Assembly: GCF_001807485.1 (NCBI RefSeq)
Contig: NZ_KV789165.1
Coordinates: forward strand, 89,575-153,574
DNA length: 64,000 nucleotides
Source of the DNA: Corynebacterium sp. HMSC08A12
Lineage (GTDB): Bacteria; Actinomycetota; Actinomycetes; Mycobacteriales; Mycobacteriaceae
Direction of reading: 5' to 3'
The position numbers and the translations under genes were made by a program. Position 1 is the stretch's first letter, and the number at the start of each line of letters is the position of its first letter. Below the pieces are notes generated by a model. That model did no database searches. It worked only from the letters and a program-made list of their open reading frames with translations, and was not told the DNA's origin. Positions 27,893-37,235 of the stretch are shown piece after piece.

Positions 27893-29359
27893 TTAGCCCC
27901 GTGAAGTGGGGGTATCGGTTGCGCTGTCTGCGGCTACTTCGGCGCTGTCTTCTGTGCCTTCGGTGTCCACATTCGCCGTGAACGGATCCAGCGCCTCCAG
28001 GTCCACGTCCTTGTCCTCGTCATTTGGCACCTTGCGGGTCAGGTCGATGACCAAGCCAATGGCGGTGAGGAAGATGGTGGGCAGCAGCCAGCCCATGCCT
28101 GCATCCATCAGCGGGATCCAGCTCAAGGCGCTCTGCAGATCGTCGACCGGCACGTTCAGGGCGGCCAGGAAGTCGATGAAGGAGAACAGGAAGGCCACGG
28201 CCACGCCGATGCGGTAGGAAAACACCAGCTTGTGCTGGCGGCACAGCAGGTGCACATAGGAAAGCGCGATAAGCACGATCGCCGGCGGGTAAATCAGGCC
28301 GATCACCGGGCCGGAGACGTTCAGGATCTTTTCCAGACCCAGGTTGGCGATAGCGAGGCCAACGAGCGTCAAGATGGTCGCCCACCAGCGGTAGCTGATG
28401 GCCGGAACTAGCTCGTGGAAGAACGTGGACGATGCTGCGGTCAGGCCAACGACGGTGGTAATGCAGGCCAGCAGAACGATCAATGAGAACACGATCTCGC
28501 CTGTGTTGCCCATGGTCAGATGCGCAGCGGAGCTCAGGATAGCTGCGCCGTCGCTGTAGCTTTCCTTCTCTGGCATGCGGGCGCCGACCAGGCCGAGGCC
28601 CAGGTAGACCAGCATGAGGAAGAAACCGGCGGTGAAGGCCGCAATGCCGGAGAGCTTGACGATGCGCTTGTGGTCGGTCTCGCCCTTCTGGCTAAAAGCG
28701 CTCACGACGATAAGCGCGAAGGCTAGCGCACCGATGGAGTCCATTGTGAAATAGCCCTGGGAGATGCCGCTGACCAGCGGGTTGGAGGTGTACTCCTCAG
28801 TGGCGGGAATGCTCGGGGAGTTCAGCTTCTGCAGACCGACGATAGCCAGCACGGCCAGCAGGATCAGCAGTACTGGGGTTAGGGCCTTGCCTAGGGTATC
28901 TACGACCTTGCCAGGCCAGAGCGTCAGCAGGAAGCAGATCAGGAAGAAGGCGAACGTGCCCGCCAGGCGCCACCAGCCACCGGAGAGATCGAAGGTGGAT
29001 TCGATGCCCAGCTCGTAGCCGATCGCTGCGGCGCGCGGTACGGCGTAGAGCGCACCGATGGAAAGGTAGGCAACGATCGCGAAGATGAGCCCGAACAGTG
29101 CGCCGGCGCGAGAGGCCAGGTCGCGCACACCGTTGCCGGAAATTGCGATGGCGATGACCGTCAGCACCGGCATGAGTACTCCGGTCAGCAAGAAGCCGAT
29201 CATGGCAGGGGTGAAGTTCTCGCCGGATTCCACGCCGAGCATGGGCGGGAAGATGAGGTTGCCGGCGCCGAAGAACATGGAAAACAACATGAGGCCAACG
29301 GCCGCCACGGTGGTAGTTGTGTTTGGCTGCTTGGCAGTCGAGGAGGGTGGAGTCGACAT
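27893..29359 (-). CDS. brnQ: branched-chain amino acid:cation symporter (BrnQ/LIVCS family)
   Basis: 488 residues with about 12 hydrophobic helices. The opening FSMFFGAGNLIFPPMLG is the LIVCS family signature near residue 25, with the usual internal pattern (NPLVSGISQGYFTMDSIGALAFA). It takes up Leu, Ile and Val with sodium or protons. An acidic Asp/Glu/Thr-rich C-terminal tail of about 50 residues is cytosolic. The secreted lipase lies downstream in the same direction. Confidence 0.92.
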   Translation of the reverse strand: MSTPPSSTAKQPNTTTTVAAVGLMLFSMFFGAGNLIFPPMLGVESGENFTPAMIGFLLTGVLMPVLTVIAIAISGNGVRDLASRAGALFGLIFAIVAYLSIGALYAVPRAAAIGYELGIESTFDLSGGWWRLAGTFAFFLICFLLTLWPGKVVDTLGKALTPVLLILLAVLAIVGLQKLNSPSIPATEEYTSNPLVSGISQGYFTMDSIGALAFALIVVSAFSQKGETDHKRIVKLSGIAAFTAGFFLMLVYLGLGLVGARMPEKESYSDGAAILSSAAHLTMGNTGEIVFSLIVLLACITTVVGLTAASSTFFHELVPAISYRWWATILTLVGLAIANLGLEKILNVSGPVIGLIYPPAIVLIALSYVHLLCRQHKLVFSYRIGVAVAFLFSFIDFLAALNVPVDDLQSALSWIPLMDAGMGWLLPTIFLTAIGLVIDLTRKVPNDEDKDVDLEALDPFTANVDTEGTEDSAEVAADSATDTPTSRG

Positions 29360-29495
29360 AAAATTTTCCTATTGTGATCTGGGTAACGTTTATCACTCTA
29401 ATGCACGTATCCCCGTAGAGCCTAAGCCGGTCAAAACTATTTGCGTTTTGCCCCTATTTCGGGCGGAGATTCTGCGGGGATTCTACGGAGCTTTC

Positions 29496-30581
29496 TCAGT
29501 GCGGTAGCTGGTACGTTGCGCCGTCGCGAGCTACCAGCCCGTCGTCGAGCAGCGATTGCAGGGCTCGCTCGAGCTGCTCGGTTGCGGGCCACAGTAGGTC
29601 TATCTCTTTCTTTGTGACGCCACCTTCCCCCGCTTCCCGCAGTAGCCCCATAATCTTTCCGCGGACCTGGCGATCGGTCCCCACGAACTTCTGCACGCGC
29701 CGGGCCGCGGCTTGCGCCTCCGCCTCCGTCGGCTGCGGCTTGCCCGACTGCACCCACGCACAGTCGTCGATTACGGGGCACTGGTCGCACGCTGGGCTTT
29801 TCGCAGTGCAGATCAAAGCGCCGAGTTCCATGAGTGCGGCGCACATCAGATTCGCGGCGTCTCTGCGCGCGCCGCTGGCGGTATCTGTGCCCGCACCAGC
29901 GTTTCTGCCCACGCCGGAGCAGTTGGCTGTGCCAGTTCCCGCGCCTGAGCGGGTGCCCGTGTCAGTGGGCTGGGGTTGGGGCGGTGGAGGCAGTTGGCGT
30001 CCAACTAAACGAGGGTCTGGATCGACGTGGGGCAGCAACGAGGCCACATCCGCCAAGTCGCGCGCGCGGGCGGGGCCCTGCAGGTAGCGTCCGTCGACGA
30101 GGCGGCGGTAGACGCGGCGCACATTCGTATCCACAACCGGCACGGCCTGGCCGAAGGCGAAGGCCGCGACGGCGCGGGCGGTGTAGTGGCCGATACCCGG
30201 CAGGGCCTCGAGCTCGGCGATGTCGCTGGGAACCTCGCCGCCGTGGCGTTCCACGCAGGCGAGCGCGCACTCCTTTAGGCGCAGCGCGCGCCGGGGATAG
30301 CCCAGGTTGGCCCACATCTTCAGGATTTCGAACCGCGGCGCCTCGGCCAGATCCGCCGGGGTGGGCCAGCGTTCCAGCCAAGCTTGCCAGAGGGGAATCA
30401 CGCGGGCGACGGGCGTCTGCTGGCTCATGACTTCGCTCAGCAGAATCGCCCACGGGGTGGTGTCCGGATGGCGCCACGGCAGGTCGCGGGCGTTGCGCGC
30501 GTACCAATAATTCAACTTGGCAGGCAGGCTGCTATGCGAGCCGGTGGGCAGGTTGGGGGAGGCGGCGGAAGGGGAGTTCAT
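29496..30581 (-). CDS. mutY: A/G-specific adenine glycosylase MutY with an unusual insert
   Basis: Removes adenine mispaired with 8-oxoguanine. LPWR, EVMSQQTPV (catalytic Glu50), the helix-hairpin-helix LPGIGHYTARAV, catalytic Asp151 in VVDTNVRRV and the iron-sulfur cluster cysteines 258, 265, 268 and 274 with canonical C-X6-C-X2-C-X5-C spacing are all present. Residues about 186-240 are a low-complexity Pro/Gln then Gly/Thr/Ala/Arg insert before the helix carrying MELGALIC. I start at ATG 30581 (361 aa); the open frame extends to 30713 but overlaps the carbonic anhydrase gene. No Nudix-like C-terminal domain. Confidence 0.94.
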   Translation of the reverse strand: MNSPSAASPNLPTGSHSSLPAKLNYWYARNARDLPWRHPDTTPWAILLSEVMSQQTPVARVIPLWQAWLERWPTPADLAEAPRFEILKMWANLGYPRRALRLKECALACVERHGGEVPSDIAELEALPGIGHYTARAVAAFAFGQAVPVVDTNVRRVYRRLVDGRYLQGPARARDLADVASLLPHVDPDPRLVGRQLPPPPQPQPTDTGTRSGAGTGTANCSGVGRNAGAGTDTASGARRDAANLMCAALMELGALICTAKSPACDQCPVIDDCAWVQSGKPQPTEAEAQAAARRVQKFVGTDRQVRGKIMGLLREAGEGGVTKKEIDLLWPATEQLERALQSLLDDGLVARDGATYQLPH

Positions 30582-30617
30582 TGCACGAATCACTGTAGCG
30601 CGGTGCACAATGGAACC

Positions 30618-31262
30618 ATGACTTCCAGCCAACATAAGACCCCGCAGCAGGCTTGGGATAGCCTGCGCGAAGGCAACGAACGTTTCATGCGCGGCGATTC
30701 CGACCACCCACACCAGGACTTGAGCCGCCGAATTTCCCTGCAGGAGGGGCAGAAGCCCCAGGCCGTGGTGTTGGCGTGTTCCGATTCCCGCGCCCCGGTG
30801 GAGATCCTCTTCGACCAGGGGCTAGGCGATGTCTTCGTGATCCGCACTGCCGGAGAGATCACCGACCTGTCCGTTCTGGCCTCCCTGGAATTTGCGGTGG
30901 ATTCCCTGGAAGTGCCGCTGGTTGTGGTGCTGGGGCACGAGAAGTGCGGCGCGGTTGCCGCGGCCTCCCAGGCGTTGAACGGCGGCGACATGCCTGCGGG
31001 CTTCCAGCGCGTGCTCGTGGAGAAGGTCACGCCCTCGTTGCTGTCCGCGAAGAAGCGCGGCATGGAAAGTAGTGACGCCTTCGAACGCAACCACGTGGCG
31101 GAGATCGCCGACCACATCGTGGATCGTTCGCCGGAGATTCAGGCGCGTCTGGCCGACAACCGTTGTGCCGTTGTGGGGCTGCGCTACCGCCTGTCCGATG
31201 GTCTGGCCGAGCCGCTGGTCAGCTATGGCCTGGATATTGAGGGTGCGCAGCGCGTTCACTAG
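30618..31262 (+). CDS. beta-class carbonic anhydrase
   Basis: Zinc enzyme interconverting carbon dioxide and bicarbonate. Zinc/active-site motifs ACSDSRAP (Cys, Asp, Arg) and GHEKCGAV (His, Cys) are intact. ATG 30618 gives 214 residues, the family length; the upstream open frame to 30384 lies in mutY antisense. No ribosome-binding site is visible and CACAAT lies at 30606-30611, six bases before the ATG, so a leaderless transcript is possible. Divergent from mutY, as in M. tuberculosis (canB next to mutY). Confidence 0.94.
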   Translation: MTSSQHKTPQQAWDSLREGNERFMRGDSDHPHQDLSRRISLQEGQKPQAVVLACSDSRAPVEILFDQGLGDVFVIRTAGEITDLSVLASLEFAVDSLEVPLVVVLGHEKCGAVAAASQALNGGDMPAGFQRVLVEKVTPSLLSAKKRGMESSDAFERNHVAEIADHIVDRSPEIQARLADNRCAVVGLRYRLSDGLAEPLVSYGLDIEGAQRVH

Positions 31263-31329
31263 GAGTTTTGCGGCGTTCATTCCGTGTCTATGCGCCGTCT
31301 TTTAGCGGGCAGCCTTTAGCATTAGTTGC

Positions 31330-32040
31330 GTGACTGATGAAGACAACAGGCGCCCGTTGCCACGCGAAGTGTATATCCGCCGCCGTATTGCTGCGGTGGT
31401 GATCTTGGTCGTTGTTATCGGTGTGATCTGGGCTTTGATCAGCCTGGTCAGTGGGGGAGGGGACTCCGAGAACACGGCGTCCACCGAGACTGCCATCACT
31501 ACCTCCGAGCAGCAGGATATGACTAGCTCGCCGGAGCCGCCGAAGGGTACGGAACCGAGCGACTCGGAGGACGAGAAGGCGTCCGAAAAGGACAAAGATA
31601 AAGACAAGGACGACGAGAGCGACGAGAACAAGGACGAGAAGAAGGATTCTTGCTCGCTTGCCGACCTGCGCGTCACCGCTCGGCCGGGTGCTCCGACGTT
31701 TAACGCGGAGCAGCAGCCGAACTTCTTCGTGAAGATCGAGAACCCGACGAACGCGGATTGCGACATCAACTTCGATGATTCCCCGCTGAAGTTCGAGGTC
31801 TTCACCATGGGCAACTATGAGCGCGTGTGGGGAGACATCGACTGCAACGAGCCGGAGGTCGTAGGCGATACGAAGATCAAGGCCGGCGAGTCTGCGAACT
31901 ACGAGATGGCCGCCTGGTCCCGTACCACCTCCGCTCCGGGCAAGTGCGAGGACCGCAAGCCGGTCGATCCGGGAAGCTACCTGCTGTACGCCCACGTGGG
32001 CGACAATACTTCCCAGCCGGCCTCGTTTAACTTGCAGTAG
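31330..32040 (+). CDS. membrane-anchored extracytoplasmic protein (Rv3587c-like position)
   Basis: 236 residues: short basic cytosolic N-terminus, one transmembrane helix (about residues 21-44), a charged Ser/Asp/Glu/Lys linker (45-110), then a folded extracytoplasmic domain with Cys pairs (SCSLADL, ADCDINF, DIDCNEP, GKCEDRK). No enzymatic motif. A homologue in the same place, between carbonic anhydrase and the radA region, is found in mycobacteria, so it belongs to the conserved block. Function unknown. GTG 31330 has no strong ribosome-binding site. Confidence 0.85.
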   Translation: MTDEDNRRPLPREVYIRRRIAAVVILVVVIGVIWALISLVSGGGDSENTASTETAITTSEQQDMTSSPEPPKGTEPSDSEDEKASEKDKDKDKDDESDENKDEKKDSCSLADLRVTARPGAPTFNAEQQPNFFVKIENPTNADCDINFDDSPLKFEVFTMGNYERVWGDIDCNEPEVVGDTKIKAGESANYEMAAWSRTTSAPGKCEDRKPVDPGSYLLYAHVGDNTSQPASFNLQ

Positions 32041-32063
32041 CCAGTAATGGCCCAGCCGGTGGC

Positions 32064-33500
32064 CTAGTCAGTAGATAGGCAGTAGTTGACCGCCTGGCAG
32101 AGCGTGGAGACCTCCTTTACCTTCATGCCCTTCGGCGCCTCGTAGTGGCAGTTCTTTGGCACCAGCGCGGTGTGGAATCCCAGCCGGTGGGCCTCTGCCA
32201 GCCTTTGAGTGAGCTGCGGAATACGGCGCACCTCCCCGCCTAAGCCCACCTCGCCGAGGGCAACCAGCCCAAGGGGGAGCGGGGTACGTTTTGCGGTGGA
32301 GGCCAGCGCAAGCCCGGTGGCGAGGTCCGCGGAGGGTTCCAGAATCTTCATCCCGCCGACCGTGGCGGCGTAAACCTCCTTGTCCGCCAGCGGCAACCCG
32401 CAGCGTTCGGAGAGCACGGCCAGCACCATCGACACTCGCGAGGCATCCATGCCCGTCATGTAGCGCTTCGGATTCTTAAACTCGCTGTTAAGCGCCAAAG
32501 TTTGCAGCTCGCCGACCATGGCGCGGCGCCCGTCCATCACGACGGTTACTGCGGTGCCGGTCACGGATTCGGTGCGGTGATGCAGGAACAACCCGCTGGG
32601 GTCCGCAACCTCCTGGATGCCGTGGGCGGTCTGCTCGAAGCAGCCGACCTCGTCCGTGGCACCGAAGCGATTCTTGATGCCGCGCAGGAAGCGCATGGAG
32701 GAGTGTTTGTCGCCCTCGAAGTTCAGCACAACATCCACCAGGTGCTCGATGGTGCGGGGGCCGGCGACCGTGCCCTCCTTCGTCACGTGCCCCACCGCGA
32801 TGACGGGCGTGCCCGACATCTTCGCCAGGGTCGTCAGCGTGCTGGTGACCGCGCGGGTTTGGGCCACGCCACCAGCAACGCCTTCCACCCCAGTGGCCTG
32901 CATGGTCTGGAGGGAATCCACGATGATCAGCTCTGGGTTTAGTGCATCGACCTGCGCCAGGCCATTCTCCAGGTCGTTCTCGCTGGCCAAATAGAGCTTG
33001 TCGTGCAGTGCACCGGTGCGTTCCGCCCGGTGGCGCACCTGCCCCACGGACTCCTCCGCGGTGAGGATCAGCACCGTATGCCCCTTCTTGGCCCACGCAG
33101 CGGCGACCTCTAGCAGTAAGGTGGACTTACCCACGCCCGGTTCGCCCGCCAGTAGCACAGCGCTGCCTGGGACAATGCCGCCGCCTAGAACGCGGTCTAG
33201 TTCCCCGATGCCCGTGGGGCGGTGCTTGGCGATGGTCGGATCCACTTGGGTGACCGGTTGGGCGCTGGCCCCTGGAACTAGGCCGCCGGACCCGCGTCCC
33301 CCGCCGCGGCGCCCCGCACTAGCGCCAGCACCCGCAACTCCGGCGAGCCCCATTGCGCCCAAGCCTAAGGAGCGCGTGTCCCGCTCCTCCAGCGATCCCC
33401 ATTCCCCACACTGCGGGCAGCGGCCCATCCACTTCGACAGCTGGTGGTCGCAGGAGGTACAGACGAAAACCCGGCTTGCTTTGCTCGACTTACTTGACAT
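32064..33500 (-). CDS. radA: DNA repair protein RadA (Sms)
   Basis: RecA-like helicase aiding branch migration in recombination. N-terminal zinc finger CTSC...CPQC, Walker A GEPGVGKST, Walker B LIIVDSLQTM, the diagnostic KNRFGATDE motif, and a Lon-like C-terminal domain. ATG 33500 places MSSKSSKASRVFVCTSC at the start (478 aa); the frame opens a little further upstream. A Gly/Ala/Arg-rich linker (about 45-80) after the zinc finger is longer than usual. In many Actinobacteria disA follows radA; it does not here. Confidence 0.95.
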   Translation of the reverse strand: MSSKSSKASRVFVCTSCDHQLSKWMGRCPQCGEWGSLEERDTRSLGLGAMGLAGVAGAGASAGRRGGGRGSGGLVPGASAQPVTQVDPTIAKHRPTGIGELDRVLGGGIVPGSAVLLAGEPGVGKSTLLLEVAAAWAKKGHTVLILTAEESVGQVRHRAERTGALHDKLYLASENDLENGLAQVDALNPELIIVDSLQTMQATGVEGVAGGVAQTRAVTSTLTTLAKMSGTPVIAVGHVTKEGTVAGPRTIEHLVDVVLNFEGDKHSSMRFLRGIKNRFGATDEVGCFEQTAHGIQEVADPSGLFLHHRTESVTGTAVTVVMDGRRAMVGELQTLALNSEFKNPKRYMTGMDASRVSMVLAVLSERCGLPLADKEVYAATVGGMKILEPSADLATGLALASTAKRTPLPLGLVALGEVGLGGEVRRIPQLTQRLAEAHRLGFHTALVPKNCHYEAPKGMKVKEVSTLCQAVNYCLSTD

Positions 33501-33512
33501 GCTCACAACAAT

Positions 33513-33555
33513 AAACGCCGCCCCGGACAACCAATGTCCGGCGGCGGCGTTTGTT
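33513..33555 (-). terminator. terminator of the LpqE-like gene
   Basis: A long GC hairpin (AAACGCCGCC with GGCGGCGTTT, inner CGGACA/TGTCCG) is followed on the minus strand by TTTATTGTTG. It ends the lipoprotein gene transcript and lies just upstream of radA, so the radA promoter must overlap it or transcription must read through. Confidence 0.7.
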
Positions 33556-33595
33556 CGATTTTGAGGAAGCCTTCGCTGAAAGCTTGCTCTTGGGG

Positions 33596-34192
33596 CTACT
33601 TGTCGGTCAGGCTGCCGTCCTCGTCACGGTGCAGCTGGCCTGCTTCCGGAACATAAGCGGAAACCGGAGCGCTCAGCTCAACCTCGCCGACATCCAGCTT
33701 GAAGGTGACCTTCTTGTGGCCGCCGACGTAAACGTCATCCAGTCCCTTGATGGAGGTGGTGGCGTACTGCAGCTGCTTCTGCTCCTTGGCCTCAATGTCT
33801 TCCATAGCGAACTTGCCATCAGCAACCAGGGAGCCGCCAGCCGGAATCTCGGTCTCGTCCAGGCCGGAGATCTCCTTGCCCTCCACCTTCACGGACTCAA
33901 CCTTGACGGGCTTACCGTGGGTGTCCTCGTTGGTGATAGTGAACTTCAGGGCCAGAGCGTTATCCGGGCCGACAACGACGGTCACGTCCTGCACGTCAGC
34001 GTGCTCAGCGGTGCCGCTAGCACCGTTGACTGCGGCAACCTGGCTGGAAGTCTGGGAAATCTGACCTGCACCACACGCGGACAGCGCGAGTGCGGAACCT
34101 GCTGCGACCAGCGCCAGCGCACCACGGGCAAAGGTCGTCTTCAGCGGCTGGGCCTTGAGGGTCTTCACGATGCGTTCCTCCATCTGAGGCAT
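33596..34192 (-). CDS. LpqE-like lipoprotein
   Basis: 198 residues (or 195 from ATG 34183). Signal peptide with lipobox ALSAC at about residue 40, then a beta-rich soluble domain. It sits between radA and carD, where M. tuberculosis carries lpqE (Rv3584), and its size is similar. The fold is probably immunoglobulin-like; exact role unknown. Divergent from carD. Confidence 0.82.
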   Translation of the reverse strand: MPQMEERIVKTLKAQPLKTTFARGALALVAAGSALALSACGAGQISQTSSQVAAVNGASGTAEHADVQDVTVVVGPDNALALKFTITNEDTHGKPVKVESVKVEGKEISGLDETEIPAGGSLVADGKFAMEDIEAKEQKQLQYATTSIKGLDDVYVGGHKKVTFKLDVGEVELSAPVSAYVPEAGQLHRDEDGSLTDK

Positions 34193-34238
34193 GTCTTAAA
34201 AGCAGTTGAATAAAAACGTCTGCACCCAGCCTAGCCTG

Positions 34239-34293
34239 TAGGGGGCCGGTACACCTAGCCAAGGAGGCCTTTAAGGTTAATTAGTGCCCCCTA
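34239..34293. repeat. 8-bp inverted repeat in the lpqE-like/carD divergent region
   Basis: TAGGGGGC (34239-34246) and GCCCCCTA (34286-34293) are exact complements 39 bp apart. They flank a purine/pyrimidine-rich stretch in the 255-bp region shared by two divergent promoters. Confidence 0.5.
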
Positions 34294-34349
34294 GTGCGTA
34301 CTTGCTGGGGATTTTATGCCCCAAATGCGGGTAGCGCGGTCGATTACGG

Positions 34350-34355
34350 TAGAAT
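34350..34355 (+). promoter_or_regulatory. carD -10 element
   Basis: TAGAAT is a close match to the corynebacterial -10 consensus and lies 92 bp before carD. No clear -35 is visible, as is common in this genus. Confidence 0.5.
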
Positions 34356-34447
34356 CTATCGGGTATTTACTCGGGTATTTACGCCGTGCCTGTCAGTGCC
34401 CGGCACAGCCTGTCACAGCCTTTCGGAAGGACGTTAGAGGAACACTT

Positions 34448-35038
34448 ATGGAGTTCGCAGTCGGAGATACGGTCGTTTACCCGCACCACGGCGCCGCCGT
34501 CATCGAGGGCATCGAGCAGCGGGAGTTCAAGGGGGAAACCGTCGACTACCTGGTGCTGCGCATCAACCAGGGCGATCTTTCCGTTCGTGTCCCGGCTGCG
34601 AATGCCGAGAAGGTTGGCGTGCGTGACGTGGTGGGCGAGGAAGGCCTGCGCAAGGTCTTCTCCGTGCTGCGCGAGACCGACGTCGAAGAGGCTGGCAACT
34701 GGTCCCGCCGCTACAAGGCGAACCAGGAGCGCCTGACCAGTGGCGACGTGAACAAGGTTGCCGAGGTTGTGCGCGACCTGTGGCGCCGCGACCAGGACCG
34801 CGGCCTGTCTGCCGGTGAGAAGCGCATGCTGGCCAAGGCTCGCCAGATCCTCGTGGGCGAACTCGCACTGGCCGAGGGTGTTGATGACAAGAAGACCGAC
34901 GCACTGCTGGCCGAGATGCAGGCCGCCATTAAGCGCCACCGCGAGGCCGCCGCTGCAGCCCGCGCCGCAGGCGTGGACGAGGATTCCAAGTCCGGTGGCT
35001 CCATCGATCTGGACGACGAGCTGGACGGCGAAGACTAA
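34448..35038 (+). CDS. carD: CarD family transcriptional regulator
   Basis: Binds RNA polymerase beta and stabilises the open promoter complex. The N-terminal CarD/CdnL-TRCF interaction domain starts at [20 protein letters not shown]; the helical C-terminal DNA-interacting domain follows. ATG 34448 with AGAGGA upstream gives 196 residues; the frame is open to 34316 but no homologous sequence begins before MEF. An Ala-rich and acidic tail follows residue 155. Upstream of ispD by 14 bp, so probably cotranscribed. Confidence 0.95.
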   Translation: MEFAVGDTVVYPHHGAAVIEGIEQREFKGETVDYLVLRINQGDLSVRVPAANAEKVGVRDVVGEEGLRKVFSVLRETDVEEAGNWSRRYKANQERLTSGDVNKVAEVVRDLWRRDQDRGLSAGEKRMLAKARQILVGELALAEGVDDKKTDALLAEMQAAIKRHREAAAAARAAGVDEDSKSGGSIDLDDELDGED

Positions 35039-35052
35039 ACCGGGCAGGCGCA

Positions 35053-35880
35053 GTGACAGCGAACGTCTACGCACTCGTCGCCGCTGCCGGTAGCGGTACC
35101 CGCCTGGGTTTCGATACCCCGAAGGCTTTCGTCGAGCTCAACGGTCGGTCGTTGCTGGAACGGTCGCTGGATGGCCTGGCGGCGTCCCAAAGTATCGAAG
35201 AAGCGATTGTGCTGGTCAGCGAGAACATGCGCGACCACGCCGAGCGCATCGTCAGTGATCCAATCAACGTTGCGGAATGGGCGCCCATGACCGTCAGCGT
35301 GGAGCTCGGTGGTGGAGAGCGTTTCGATTCTGTTTACGCGGGTCTCGTTGTAATCCAACGGCGGTTAAGCGCTGCGGGCGAGGCGCCCGAGGGGCACTTC
35401 GTCGCCGTCCACGATGCCGCCCGCTGCCTCACCCCACCCGCCATGATCGCCGAGGTTGTCGACCGCGCGCGCCGTGGTGTCGCGGATGGTTCCTGGTACG
35501 GGGCGATCCCGGTGTTGCCGGTGGTAGACACTATTAAAGTTATTGACGCCCCCACCTCCGGCCCGCGCGCAGGGCAGACGGTCGTGGAGCAAACCCCCGA
35601 CCGTGCCAGCCTGCGGGCGGCGGCTACGCCACAGGTATTCGACCTGGAGAAGCTGATCGAGGCCAACGAGCAGTACCTGCGCACCACGGAAATCAGCTCC
35701 GCGCACGCGGTGGATCGGGTGGGTGCCTCACCGCTGCCGCTGGTAACAGACGATGCCTCGCTGATGGAGATGGCAGGTTTCCCGGTGGTGGCGGTGGATG
35801 CCGACCCGTTGGCTATGAAGATCACCACGCCCCAGGACTACCGTGTCGCGCAGATGATTCTGAATGGCAGCGAAGGCTAG
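35053..35880 (+). CDS. ispD: 2-C-methyl-D-erythritol 4-phosphate cytidylyltransferase
   Basis: MEP-pathway step forming CDP-ME for isoprenoids. N-terminal [13 protein letters not shown] binds [16 protein letters not shown], and the late [19 protein letters not shown] and KITTPQD are characteristic. 275 residues, longer than the roughly 230 of E. coli owing to inserts around residues 95-120 and 170-185. GTG 35053 directly follows carD. Confidence 0.94.
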   Translation: MTANVYALVAAAGSGTRLGFDTPKAFVELNGRSLLERSLDGLAASQSIEEAIVLVSENMRDHAERIVSDPINVAEWAPMTVSVELGGGERFDSVYAGLVVIQRRLSAAGEAPEGHFVAVHDAARCLTPPAMIAEVVDRARRGVADGSWYGAIPVLPVVDTIKVIDAPTSGPRAGQTVVEQTPDRASLRAAATPQVFDLEKLIEANEQYLRTTEISSAHAVDRVGASPLPLVTDDASLMEMAGFPVVAVDADPLAMKITTPQDYRVAQMILNGSEG

Positions 35881-35933
35881 ACAGTCCGCGGAAGACAAGT
35901 AGAACGCAACCAGAGGCGAGAGGCAGACCGCAA

Positions 35934-36425
35934 TTGAATACCCCACACATCATTCCCCGCGTCGGCATTGCGACGGATGCTCACCAGGTGCAGCCCGGTA
36001 AAGACTGCTGGATGGCCTGCCTGCTGTGGGAAGGGCAGGATGGCTGCGAAGGACACTCCGATGGCGACGTGGTGGCGCACGCGGTAGTGGATGCGTTGCT
36101 CTCCGCCGCAGGGCTGGGGGATCTGGGTAGTTTCGTCGGAGTGGGGCGCAAGGAATACGACAACGTTTCCGGCGAGCGCCTCCTGCGCGAGTGCCGCGAG
36201 CTGTTGGAATCCAAGGGTTTCGTGATCGGCAACGCGGCGGTGCAGATGGTGGGGAACCGCCCGAAGATGGGCACCCGGCGCGAAGAGGCCGAGAAGGTGA
36301 TGGGGGAGCTGATCGGCGCGCCGGTCTCCGTCTCTGCAACCACGACCGATCACATGGGTTTCACCGGCCGCGGCGAGGGCGTGGCGGCTGTGGCGACGGC
36401 GGTCGTGTGGCAGTCGCAGAATTAG
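35934..36425 (+). CDS. ispF: 2-C-methyl-D-erythritol 2,4-cyclodiphosphate synthase
   Basis: Cyclises CDP-ME 2-phosphate. Metal site Asp/His in [10 protein letters not shown] and His in [23 protein letters not shown] (usually FPDT; altered here), and the C-terminal [16 protein letters not shown] are visible. TTG 35934 is the only suitable start; a GAGG precedes it. 163 residues, normal. The neighbour after it in C. glutamicum and mycobacteria is cysS, but here an ABC transporter block intervenes. Confidence 0.93.
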   Translation: MNTPHIIPRVGIATDAHQVQPGKDCWMACLLWEGQDGCEGHSDGDVVAHAVVDALLSAAGLGDLGSFVGVGRKEYDNVSGERLLRECRELLESKGFVIGNAAVQMVGNRPKMGTRREEAEKVMGELIGAPVSVSATTTDHMGFTGRGEGVAAVATAVVWQSQN

Positions 36426-36428
36426 TTA

Positions 36429-36457
36429 TTGACAATCTTTTTATGCCTTCGTAGGTT
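36429..36457 (+). promoter_or_regulatory. promoter of the ABC trio
   Basis: TTGACA (36429-36434) is a perfect -35, followed by exactly 17 bases and TAGGTT (36452-36457). It is the best -35/-10 pair I find in the window, and it gives a leader of about 40 bases before TTG 36504. Confidence 0.7.
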
Positions 36458-36503
36458 TGTTCCATCAAACAGAAACTCCGTGCACTAAAGGTCTGGAACT
36501 TCC

Positions 36504-37235
36504 TTGTCGAATAGCTACTCGTTTTCCTTTAGCTACCCGCGTTCCGATGAAGGGATCGAGGTCCGCTCCCTCGAGGTTCCTGCTAGCCCAACAGTGATCC
36601 TGGGTGTCAATGGTGCCGGTAAGACCACGCTTATGAAGTTGCTTGCCGGGCAGCTAAAACCGTCCAAGGGCGCTGTGCCGAAGTTGGGCCGAGCGGTGTA
36701 CGTCCCGCAGCATTTCGAAAGCATCAATGGGGCGCGTGTGGTCGACTATGTTTCCTACGTCGCCTGGCTTAACGGTGCCGGTTGGGCGGAGAGTAAGAGG
36801 TCCGCAGCCTATTGGATTGAATTCGTCGGACTTAAAGCACACGCACATAAGCAATGCAGCAAGCTGTCTGGCGGGCAGCAAGCCCGCGTGCAAATCGCTA
36901 CAGCCCTGAACTCTAACGCGGAGCACATTCTGCTAGACGAACCTAGCGCTGCACTCGACCCGCTGGCGAAGCGGGATCTGCAAGGGCTCTATCGATCCAT
37001 CGCGGAATCGGGCGTTGGTCTTTGGGTTTCTAGCCATCAGCCCTTGGAAGTAGAGAAGCCGTTCGGGCATGTGCTCGTGTTGCATGAAGGCAGAGTTGAA
37101 TTCCAGGGGCCGATGGGCGATTTTCTACGAATTGGGCGTGAATCACTAGAGTCGGAGAAGTCACATCGTTATTCCGAGACTGTGAGAAACCTTGCGGAGG
37201 CATTTTCCAGGGATGGTGGTCATGGCGAGGATTAA
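36504..37235 (+). CDS. ABC transporter ATP-binding protein, unknown substrate
   Basis: 243 residues. Walker A GVNGAGKTT (about 34-42), Q-loop near VYVPQHF, signature LSGGQQARVQIA, Walker B HILLDEPSAALDPLAKRD and H-loop SSHQPLE are all present, so it should hydrolyse ATP. The 3' end overlaps the next gene. TTG 36504 is the only plausible start. The three genes 36504-39002 are more A/T-rich than their neighbours and separate ispF from the rest of the conserved cluster, suggesting acquisition. Confidence 0.9.
   Translation: MSNSYSFSFSYPRSDEGIEVRSLEVPASPTVILGVNGAGKTTLMKLLAGQLKPSKGAVPKLGRAVYVPQHFESINGARVVDYVSYVAWLNGAGWAESKRSAAYWIEFVGLKAHAHKQCSKLSGGQQARVQIATALNSNAEHILLDEPSAALDPLAKRDLQGLYRSIAESGVGLWVSSHQPLEVEKPFGHVLVLHEGRVEFQGPMGDFLRIGRESLESEKSHRYSETVRNLAEAFSRDGGHGED

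Noticed and set aside
30384..30617. N-terminal extension of carbonic anhydrase
   Set aside because: It overlaps mutY on the opposite strand and is not family-like; the family begins near ATG 30618.
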